64,000 bases of DNA from positions 62,001 to 126,000 of the forward strand of contig SHND01000039.1 of NCBI GenBank assembly GCA_004295045.1, in the 5' to 3' direction. The notes beneath the pieces were generated by a model. That model had not been told where the DNA came from, did not search any database, and was given only the letters and a program-made list of their open reading frames with translations. The position numbers were made by a program, and so were the translations under genes. Shown here piece by piece: positions 57,597 through 64,000 of this stretch (position 1 is the stretch's first letter; every line of letters starts with the position of its first letter). This DNA comes from Chloroflexota bacterium. Its GTDB lineage: Bacteria > Chloroflexota > Anaerolineae > UBA4142 > SHND01.

Positions 57597-58580
57597 ATGC
57601 CGCAAGAAACCGCGTTGATCACCGGCGCTGCCGGCTTTATCGGCTCGCACCTCACCGAACGCCTCTTACAAGAAAATTACAACGTCCTCGGACTGGATTC
57701 TTTTACCGATTTTTACGCACGGGATGTCAAGGAAAATAATTTGCGCGCGGCGCGTCAGAATTCACGCTTTACCTTTGTCGAAGCGGATTTGCGGACTGCC
57801 GATTTGCGCGACCTTTTGACGCGTCACAACGTTAAATCTATTTTTCACCAAGCCGGGCAGGCGGGCGTGCGTCCGAGCTGGGGCAAAGACTTTGAGCCGT
57901 ACGTCGAACGCAATATCTTGGCAACGCAAGCGCTGCTCGAAGCGGTGGCAACGCTGCCGCATCCCGCGCAAATCAAAAAATTTGTTTTTGCCGGTTCGTC
58001 TTCGGTGTACGGCGACGCGGAAAGATTTCCGACGAGCGAAGAAGATTTACCGCGTCCCCTTTCGCCATACGGCGTAACGAAACTTGCGGCGGAGCATTTG
58101 TGTTTTTTGTACGCAAAACAATTCGGCTTGCCCGTCGTCGCGCTGCGCTATTTCAGCGTCTATGGTCCGCGTCAGCGTCCCGATATGTGGATCAACATTT
58201 TTATTGATGCGATGCTGCGCGGCAAAACAATTCGCGTTTTTGGGAATGGCGAACAGACGCGCGAGTTGACATTTGTCAGCGATATTGTGAACGCGAATCT
58301 GCTTGCGTTAAACGCGCCCAACGGCGCGCCGCGCGTGTACAACATCGGCGGCGGCACGCGCTCGACGCTCAACGCGGTTTTAGAAATGCTCGGCGAAATT
58401 GCCGGCACACAGCCCCGGGTGGAATATCACGCGCGTGCTGCCGGAGATCACCTTCACGGCGCCGCCGATATTTCGCGCGCGCAACGCGATTTGGCGTACG
58501 CCCCGCGCGTCACGCTGGAAGAGGGCTTGCGAAAGCAGTACGCGTGGCAAAAAGCACAGCTCGCCAATCCCCAAGCGTAA
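57597..58580 (+). CDS. UDP-sugar 4-epimerase-like SDR protein
   Basis: This 327-residue extended SDR protein starts MPQETALITGAAGFIGSHL with the NAD-binding GxxGFIG. It has LGLDSFTDFYA, HQAGQAGVRPSWG, SSSVYG and SPYGVTKLAAEHL, the catalytic Tyr-Lys pair. RYFSVYGPRQRPDM follows. QAGVRPSWG and RPDM are typical of UDP-glucuronate/UDP-glucose 4-epimerases. It starts at ATG 57597, not at the earlier in-frame ATG, because a TATAAT box lies between. It is the first gene of a plus-strand run with an export ATPase. Confidence 0.87.
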   Translation: MPQETALITGAAGFIGSHLTERLLQENYNVLGLDSFTDFYARDVKENNLRAARQNSRFTFVEADLRTADLRDLLTRHNVKSIFHQAGQAGVRPSWGKDFEPYVERNILATQALLEAVATLPHPAQIKKFVFAGSSSVYGDAERFPTSEEDLPRPLSPYGVTKLAAEHLCFLYAKQFGLPVVALRYFSVYGPRQRPDMWINIFIDAMLRGKTIRVFGNGEQTRELTFVSDIVNANLLALNAPNGAPRVYNIGGGTRSTLNAVLEMLGEIAGTQPRVEYHARAAGDHLHGAADISRAQRDLAYAPRVTLEEGLRKQYAWQKAQLANPQA

Positions 58581-58601
58581 CCCTTCAACCTGAAACCTGT
58601 C

Positions 58602-59804
58602 ATGACTTCTATCCGCTTTGATAACGTCAGCAAACGTTTTTTGCTCTATCACGAACGCACACGCTCGCTCCAAGATTTGTTTGTGCGCAAGTTCTCGCGC
58701 GTCAACGGGAACGGCAAAGACACCGCGTTGGAAGAATTTTGGGCGATGCGCGATGTATCGTTCGAGGTCGGGCAGGGCGAAATGGTCGGCTTGATCGGAC
58801 CGAATGGCGCGGGAAAATCCACGCTGCTAAAATTGCTGGCGCGCATCATCGAACCGACGCGCGGCAAAGTGTACGTGAACGGGCGACTGAACGCGTTGAT
58901 CGAATTGAACGCGGGCTTTCACCAAGAATTGAGCGGACGCGAAAATATTTTTCTCAGCGCGGCGTTGTTCGGATTGGGACGCGGCGAGATTCAGAAAAAA
59001 TTCGATGAAATTGTCGCGTTCGGTGAATTGGAAAAATTCATTGATACGCCCATCAAACATTATTCGTCCGGGATGCAAATGCGTCTCGGCTTTGCTATCG
59101 CCACTGTGATCGAATCCGATGTGCTGTTGGTGGATGAGGTGATGGCGGTGGGTGACGCGAATTTTCAGCGCAAATGTTTCGAGCGCATCGCCGAAATTCG
59201 CGAGCGCGGCACAACGATCTTGTTCGTCTCGCATCATATGGCGGACATCGAACGCCAGTGTGATCGCGCCCTCTTGTTCATGCAAGGACGCTTGATCGCC
59301 GACGGCGTGCCGACGGAAACCGCGCAGCAATACAAGGAATTGACAAAGCGTCAGCGCACCGACACGCCGGACTTTTACAATGTCGAGTACGTCGAGTGGC
59401 AAGTGCCGGAGGAGATGTGTGTGGGTGAACGCGCGCCGTTCAACGTAACGCTCAAAAACAATTCGCGCGAAGTGTGGAATGGCGAACAGGGTTCGGGAAC
59501 GCGTTTAGTGTCCGCCAGCTATCATTGGCTTGACCGTCACGGCAACATGCATCAGTTCATGGGACCGCGCAAAATTTTGCCGCGCAATCTCGCGCCCGGC
59601 GAATCCGTTTCGCTTACGAGTTATATCTTGCCGCCGAACACGCCCGGTATATTTTTACTCGAACTCGACGTTGCCGCCGAAGGCGCGGGCTGGTTCGGCG
59701 CGCACGGCAAGCCGGGTCCGCAAATCACTGTCCAAGTGTTACCGGCGCGCAATGCGCGTCACGCGAGCGATTTCGGAGAGAAAAGATTGGAGAGTAGAGA
59801 GTAG
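58602..59804 (+). CDS. Polysaccharide export ABC ATPase, Wzt-like with C-terminal domain
   Basis: This 400-residue protein has a Wzt/TagH-type ATPase: Walker A GPNGAGKSTLLKLLAR, signature YSSGMQMRLGFAIA (in place of LSGGQ), Walker B DVLLVDEVMAVGD and the H-loop FVSHHM. Residues 260-390 are a beta-sandwich of the Wzt C-terminal type, which in O-antigen systems binds the terminal sugar of the polymer. The partner permease (Wzm-like) is not in this window. The stop codon lies in a heptamer array, and the last residues (RLESRE) are repeat-encoded. It probably exports a glycan made by this locus. Confidence 0.87.
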   Translation: MTSIRFDNVSKRFLLYHERTRSLQDLFVRKFSRVNGNGKDTALEEFWAMRDVSFEVGQGEMVGLIGPNGAGKSTLLKLLARIIEPTRGKVYVNGRLNALIELNAGFHQELSGRENIFLSAALFGLGRGEIQKKFDEIVAFGELEKFIDTPIKHYSSGMQMRLGFAIATVIESDVLLVDEVMAVGDANFQRKCFERIAEIRERGTTILFVSHHMADIERQCDRALLFMQGRLIADGVPTETAQQYKELTKRQRTDTPDFYNVEYVEWQVPEEMCVGERAPFNVTLKNNSREVWNGEQGSGTRLVSASYHWLDRHGNMHQFMGPRKILPRNLAPGESVSLTSYILPPNTPGIFLLELDVAAEGAGWFGAHGKPGPQITVQVLPARNARHASDFGEKRLESRE

Positions 59805-59844
59805 AGATTAACGCGGCGACGAACTGTGTCCCATCAATCTCTAC
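59777..59844. repeat. Inverted 7-bp arrays GAGTAGA / AATCTCTAC
   Basis: About five GAGTAGA-like units (59777-59811) include the TAG stop (59802-59804) of the ABC ATPase gene. GTAGAGATT (59801-59809) is complementary to AATCTCTAC (59836-59844). Confidence 0.75.
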
Positions 59845-59859
59845 GCTCTTTCAATTTTC

Positions 59860-61527
59860 GTGCGAGTACTTGTTATTGGAATTGACGGCGCGACGTTTCG
59901 CTTGATGCGCCCGTTGATGCAAAATGGCTATATGCCTTTTTTGTGCGAGGTCGAACAGCGCGGCGCGTTGGGGACGCTCGAAACGATTTATCCGCCGGTG
60001 ACTGCGCCCGCGTGGTCGTCATTCATGACGGGAAAAAATCCCGGCAAGCACGGCGTCTACGAATTTTTGCATCGCAAACGCGGAACGCTCGAACAAATTC
60101 CCGTGAACGCGGGCATGCTCGGCAGCGAAACGCTTTGGGAAATGATGAGCAAAGCGGGCAAGCGCATGGTCGTCGTCAGCGTGCCGCTCTGTTATCCGCC
60201 TTTTCCGGTGAATGGTACGCTCATGTCGGACTTTCTCGCGCCAAAAGGGGCGCGCGATTTGTCGTACCCGCCCGAGCTGTTAAAAGAAGTCGAAGATAAA
60301 TTCGGCGAATATCTTTTGTATCACAAACAGGTGTACACCAAAGACAACGTGGCGAATGTGCTCGCGGAATTGGAAGAACACACCGAATATCGCCAGCGCG
60401 TTGCGGAATATCTGCTCAAGCGCGATCCGTGGGATTTTGCGATGGTGTACTTTGAAGGCACGGACCGTTTGCAGCATGAATTGTGGCATGTGATTGATCC
60501 GACGAGTCCGATGCACGATGCGGAAGAAGCAAAACAATTCGCCGAGCGGACGCGCAACTATTATCGCGTGTTGGACAATGACGTACGCAAACTCGTCGCG
60601 CTCGCGCAAGCCCAAGACCCGGACACGCAAGTGATCTTGATGAGCGATCACGGCTTTGGCGCGATCCATAAATTTGTAAATTTCAATATCTGGCTATTAC
60701 GCGAGGGATTTTTGAAACTCAAGCGCGACATTCCAACGCAAGTGAAACACGCGTTGTTTAATTTGGGTTTCACGCCGTCGCTCGGTTACAAGCTTTCGAT
60801 GAATTTTGGTTTTGCGAATCTGCGTCTCTCGCAAGGGATGACGAATCGCAATCAAATTCTCGATTGGGTGCGGCGCGGTTTTCTTTCTTTCCGCAACGTG
60901 GATTGGTCACGCACGCGCGCGTTCTCCAGCGGCAACTATGGGCAAATTTTTGTGAATCTGCAAGGACGCGAACCATACGGCAGTGTGCCGCAAAGCGAAT
61001 ATCAAACCGTCGTCGAACAAATTGGCGCGCGTCTTTTGGAACTGCGCGATCCCAAAACGGGCGCGGCAGTGGTGTCGAAGGTGTACAAACAGTCCGATGT
61101 CTTTTGGGGCGAATTCATTGACGACGCGCCCGATGTCGTTTTTTCGCTCGCGGAAAATTACAAAGCGCTCGGCACGCTCGAATTCGCATCGCATCATGTT
61201 ATCGAAAACGCGTTCGGCAATTCGGGCGATCACCGCATGGACGGTTTTGTCGGAATGCTCGGCACCGACATTAAACAAAATGTGAAAATCGAAAACGCGA
61301 ACATCATGGATGTCACGCCGACGATTTTGTATTTGATGGGGCTCCCGATTCCGTCGGATTTGGACGGACATGTTTTGACCGCGCCGTTGCGCGATGAATT
61401 CGTCATGTCGCAAGAAATGATGCAAGGCGACGCGTTGGGGGCGCGCGATCAAATGATTCCCGATTACACCGAAGAAGAGTCGGAAGAGGTCAAAGAACGT
61501 TTGCGCGCGCTGGGGTATTTGGGATAA
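59860..61527 (+). CDS. Alkaline-phosphatase-superfamily phosphodiesterase
   Basis: This 555-residue protein starts at a GTG (RVLVIGIDGATFRLMRPLM). It carries the first metal Asp in GIDGAT and the nucleophile Thr in YPPVTAPAWSSFMTGKNPGKHG. VILMSDHGFGAIHKFVN is the second metal site and GDHRMDGFVG the late Asp-His. The end is ERLRALGYLG. No signal peptide is present. It shares this plan with the protein at 39741 and the partial one at 63015. The superfamily includes phosphodiesterases, nucleotide pyrophosphatases and phosphoglycerol transferases, so a role in processing lipid-linked glycan or nucleotide is plausible. It ends before a bidirectional terminator. Confidence 0.82.
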   Translation: MRVLVIGIDGATFRLMRPLMQNGYMPFLCEVEQRGALGTLETIYPPVTAPAWSSFMTGKNPGKHGVYEFLHRKRGTLEQIPVNAGMLGSETLWEMMSKAGKRMVVVSVPLCYPPFPVNGTLMSDFLAPKGARDLSYPPELLKEVEDKFGEYLLYHKQVYTKDNVANVLAELEEHTEYRQRVAEYLLKRDPWDFAMVYFEGTDRLQHELWHVIDPTSPMHDAEEAKQFAERTRNYYRVLDNDVRKLVALAQAQDPDTQVILMSDHGFGAIHKFVNFNIWLLREGFLKLKRDIPTQVKHALFNLGFTPSLGYKLSMNFGFANLRLSQGMTNRNQILDWVRRGFLSFRNVDWSRTRAFSSGNYGQIFVNLQGREPYGSVPQSEYQTVVEQIGARLLELRDPKTGAAVVSKVYKQSDVFWGEFIDDAPDVVFSLAENYKALGTLEFASHHVIENAFGNSGDHRMDGFVGMLGTDIKQNVKIENANIMDVTPTILYLMGLPIPSDLDGHVLTAPLRDEFVMSQEMMQGDALGARDQMIPDYTEEESEEVKERLRALGYLG

Positions 61528-61545
61528 GCGCGGCATCAATATGAT

Positions 61546-61583
61546 AAAAAAAGGATGCGGTGGAAATCACCGCATCCTTTTTT
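61546..61583. terminator. Bidirectional intrinsic terminator
   Basis: GGATGCGGTG and CACCGCATCC form a 10-bp stem with a five-base loop, with A-run on the left and T-run on the right (six or more each). It serves the converging genes ending at 61527 and 61621. Confidence 0.92.
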
Positions 61584-61620
61584 GTGCGAGATTTTTGTAC
61601 GGACATTCATTGTGTCGGTA

Positions 61621-62856
61621 TCAGGGTTTGTACCAGTATGCGCGAATGTCATCCCAATACATGACGCCGTCCTGCGTCATCTCGTCTTCGCAGTCGCCGT
61701 TTTTTTCATCGCCTACAAATAATTTTTCGATGCGAATCAATCCGAGAATCGGGTGCTCGCCGCGCAGTTGCGCGTCGGCGGACGCAGAATCATACATGGG
61801 GACGCTCCACTCTTGCCATGTCTGCGTGGCTGTATTTTGCTCACGCTTTTCCACGCGCACATCCCAGGCGTAGGTTTCCGGTCTGCCGATAAAGGTCACG
61901 CGGAATTGCGTCCACCGTCCCTGTCGGATGAGGCGCTCGCCATAATATTTTTTGGACGCTGCGCTTATCGCCTCCTGACTGGACCCCCTATGCTTGACAA
62001 CAATGTTGATGAAATCTTTTCCAATCACATATCCGCGACATGTTGCAGCAGGTCTTGGCGATTGAATATATTCGCCGATAGCAATTTTAATTGCTTGATG
62101 TGGCGCGCGTCCGGCATTGGAACCGAAATCGCCGCGCACTTCGACATGCTGATACACTTTTTGAGTGCGCGCATTGATGCTGTAAATGACGGTGAACAAA
62201 CAGCCATTGCACCAATACAACGGCGTATCGGACACGGGCGTTTGTTCGGGAACCGAGTCAAAGAACCACACACAGTTTGGGTCGTTGCCTGCATTTTGGC
62301 AATAATACAGGTTTGCTTTTTTCTTGAGCGGAGAGTGCACGCGTAAAGAGTTGATGCCTTCGATAGGAATCGGCGCGTCGGCGCCTTGAAAATTTTCGCG
62401 CCCTGATGGGGGCTTGGCTTCTTTGGCATCTTGCGTAGCTGCCGCGCGGCGGTCAATCGCGCGAATTAGTTTCGGATCTTGATTACTGTTACAGCTCGCA
62501 TCGCCATATCCTTCCCCCTCGCAAATTCTCCAACCTTTTGGGTCATTGTCGGGAGAAAAACCGCAAGCAGGGACTTGGGTCGGACTATGCTCCGGTGTGC
62601 CGTCGGGAGTTACCCTTTTGGGAACCGGAGAACAATCCTGTGTTGAAGTCACTGCCGCAGTGGCTTCAAAACCGGAAACGCTGTTTGCAATAATCGGTGT
62701 ACCGGTGCCAATGGGTTCCGGTGTGAGCGCCGACCGTATTTTTTTAGGATGAGGAACTGGCGCGTTCGTACTGGCGAGAGCAATGCCAACGCCAACAAAA
62801 ACAAATATCAACGTCACAAACGAGCCGAATAAGAGGGAAACGAATCGTTTCCTCAT
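61621..62856 (-). CDS. Secreted cysteine-containing protein, family unknown
   Basis: This 411-residue exported protein starts at the ATG at 62856 (MRKRFVSLLFGSFVTLIFVF), followed by a long hydrophobic core and cleavage near IALAS. A Pro/Thr-rich linker (about 25-90) follows. The globular part has repeated Cys (CGFSPD, CEGEGYGDASC, YYCQNAG, YWCNGC). The last 180 residues are beta-rich and end DDIRAYWYKP, reminiscent of polysaccharide-lyase or LamG-like concanavalin folds (WTQFRVTFIG, YAWDVRVEK). No catalytic motif was identified. A TATAAG box six bases before the ATG suggests a leaderless transcript. A longer start at 62880 is possible but would put the promoter inside the gene. Confidence 0.65.
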   Translation of the reverse strand: MRKRFVSLLFGSFVTLIFVFVGVGIALASTNAPVPHPKKIRSALTPEPIGTGTPIIANSVSGFEATAAVTSTQDCSPVPKRVTPDGTPEHSPTQVPACGFSPDNDPKGWRICEGEGYGDASCNSNQDPKLIRAIDRRAAATQDAKEAKPPSGRENFQGADAPIPIEGINSLRVHSPLKKKANLYYCQNAGNDPNCVWFFDSVPEQTPVSDTPLYWCNGCLFTVIYSINARTQKVYQHVEVRGDFGSNAGRAPHQAIKIAIGEYIQSPRPAATCRGYVIGKDFINIVVKHRGSSQEAISAASKKYYGERLIRQGRWTQFRVTFIGRPETYAWDVRVEKREQNTATQTWQEWSVPMYDSASADAQLRGEHPILGLIRIEKLFVGDEKNGDCEDEMTQDGVMYWDDIRAYWYKP

Positions 62857-62895
62857 AGCATTCTTATAGCGATTTTTCATATCAAAAGCAAGTTT

Positions 62896-62923
62896 TTGCA
62901 GAACTTGTGGGCTGTGTTAAAGT
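62896..62923 (+). promoter_or_regulatory. Possible promoter of the last phosphodiesterase gene
   Basis: TTGCAG (62896-62901), 16 bases and TAAAGT (62918-62923) give a plausible but not strong promoter on the plus strand, about 90 bases before ATG 63015. Confidence 0.35.
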
Positions 62924-63014
62924 TGATTCCATTCTTCAAATCAAAGATCAAAGCGGCGCGGAAAAACTTTCGCTGTCCGTGCTTCACTGACAAGGAATAA
63001 TCCAAACCAAAAAT

Positions 63015-64000
63015 ATGAACCGACGAGTTCTAGTCATCGGTCTTGACGGCGCGACGTGGGATGTTTTGAATCCCCTGATGCGCAACGGCAAGCTGCCGAA
63101 TCTGAAAAAATTATTGGACAAGAGCGCGCAGGGCGTGTTGATGTCTTCGATTCCGCCCGTGACCGCCGCGGCGTGGACGTGTTTTTCGACCGGAAAAAAT
63201 CCGGGCAAACATGGGCTGGTGGACTTTATTTATTTCCCTAATCACGGTTATCGCGTCACGATTGCAAATAGCACAACGCGCCGCGCCGCGACGATTTGGA
63301 ATTTATTGAGCGAACGCGAGCTGCGCGTCGGCGTGGTGAACGTGCCAATGACCTATCCGCCCGAGCAAGTGAACGGCGTGATGGTGACTGACCTCATGAC
63401 GCCAAACGCGCAGGTGCAATACACTTATCCGCCCGAACTCAAACAAGAGTTGTTGGAAAGGGTTGGACCGTTTGTTATTACCCCGGGCGAAGGTGAAAAT
63501 CCGAGCGAGCCCTTAACCTATTTGGATAAAGTGCGCGCCGATGTAAAAGCGTCAGCGGATTACGCGTTGTATCTTTTGAAAAAGGAACCGTACACCTTTT
63601 TCATGTACGTCTTTGGCATCACCGATATTTTGCAGCATCAATTTTGGTATTTGCTGGAAGCCGATCCGAAAAATTTGAACGAAAGCGATCGCACGCTCCG
63701 CGATAAAGTGCTTGCCGTTTTTCAACAGGTGGATGACGGCGTGGGCGAAATGCTAAAGCACGCGGACGAAAACACCACCATCGTTCTCATGTCCGATCAC
63801 GGTTTTGGACCGATGAAAGGTTTTCTCCACGTCAACAATTTTTTGCTGGAACGCGGCTATCTCGTTTTGAAACGCGGCGCGCTCAGTACGCTCAAACGCG
63901 CCATGTTCCGCGCGGGCATCACGCCGCAAAACGTGCATCTCACCCTCAAGGCATTGAAACTCGACCTACGCCGCAAATTCAATCGCGGGCGCGCGTACGG
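63015..64000 (+). CDS. Alkaline-phosphatase-superfamily phosphodiesterase, 3' end cut by window edge
   Basis: The frame is open from ATG 63015 to the window end (328 complete codons). It starts MNRRVLVIGLDGATWDVLNPL with the first metal Asp. The segment SSIPPVTAAAWTCFSTGKNPGKHGLVDF carries the nucleophile Thr in PPVT, and TTIVLMSDHGFGPMKGFLHV carries metal ligands. It is clearly related to the proteins at 39741 and 59860, with a similar AWxxFxTGKNPGKHG stretch. No signal peptide is seen. It is the fourth member in this window. The C-terminal part, including the expected LGYLG end, is outside. Confidence 0.85.
   Translation, partial: MNRRVLVIGLDGATWDVLNPLMRNGKLPNLKKLLDKSAQGVLMSSIPPVTAAAWTCFSTGKNPGKHGLVDFIYFPNHGYRVTIANSTTRRAATIWNLLSERELRVGVVNVPMTYPPEQVNGVMVTDLMTPNAQVQYTYPPELKQELLERVGPFVITPGEGENPSEPLTYLDKVRADVKASADYALYLLKKEPYTFFMYVFGITDILQHQFWYLLEADPKNLNESDRTLRDKVLAVFQQVDDGVGEMLKHADENTTIVLMSDHGFGPMKGFLHVNNFLLERGYLVLKRGALSTLKRAMFRAGITPQNVHLTLKALKLDLRRKFNRGRAY

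Overview
The window looks like a chromosomal segment of a free-living bacterium, most likely from the Chloroflexota (Anaerolineae-like). I infer this from gene content only: several families of large GT-C membrane glycosyltransferases, a giant winged-helix/BTAD/cyclase/STAND/WD40 protein, several alkaline-phosphatase-superfamily phosphodiesterases, and core genes (rpmE, rpmA, rplU, secG, tRNA-Leu) typical of a bacterial chromosome. No plasmid, phage, transposase or CRISPR signature was seen. Base composition is CGCG-rich, so long antisense shadow ORFs are common and were discarded.

Layout. 1-10266 (minus): membrane protein, lipoprotein, GT39-like transferase, an overlapping pair of ArnE/ArnF-like small transporters, a second GT-C protein, a DegT aminotransferase, an SDR sugar epimerase and a GT2 transferase. 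10370-12906 (plus): a compositionally distinct island with a PhoB-like promoter, a stand-alone LuxR-type regulator, a secreted Asp-box beta-propeller and a secreted 3D-domain protein. 12955-28280 (minus): more GT-C, DUF2079, UPF0104, GT4 and GT2 proteins, a secreted CxxCH protein, and a radical SAM/HhH gene with a LexA-type operator. 28320-36468 (minus): a pabB-pabC fusion, a sulfurtransferase, a WbpE/WbpD/WbpB-like amino-sugar set interrupted by DUF2330 and pdxH, and cysC. 36478-44222: a phosphodiesterase, sat, a Uma2 nuclease-fold gene, a second phosphodiesterase and a large membrane protein. 44265-51782: PQQ-type dehydrogenase, tdk, rpmE, rpmA, rplU, suhB, tRNA-Leu(CAG), a solute-binding protein, secG and an unknown gene beside the giant STAND protein (51798-57005). 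57234-64000 (mostly plus): a small membrane peptide, a UDP-sugar epimerase, a Wzt-like ABC ATPase, two more phosphodiesterases and a secreted protein.

How it works together. Most genes serve surface glycan assembly: nucleotide-sugar modification (SDRs, aminotransferases, acetyltransferase, Gfo/Idh), lipid-linked sugar synthesis (GtrB/DPM-like GT2), flipping (EamA/SMR pair, UPF0104) and transfer outside the membrane (GT-C proteins), with an export ATPase and PAPS synthesis (sat, cysC) that could support sulfated glycans.

The most unusual structure is a set of short tandem arrays, mostly of 7-bp units (also 8 and 10 bp). Many are arranged as inverted pairs able to fold into hairpins. They sit in, or within a few bases of, the stop codons of about thirteen genes, and also occur in frame inside coding regions, including directly before the Walker B motif of the giant STAND protein. 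Two copies share arms and most of the spacer, so they may spread as units.
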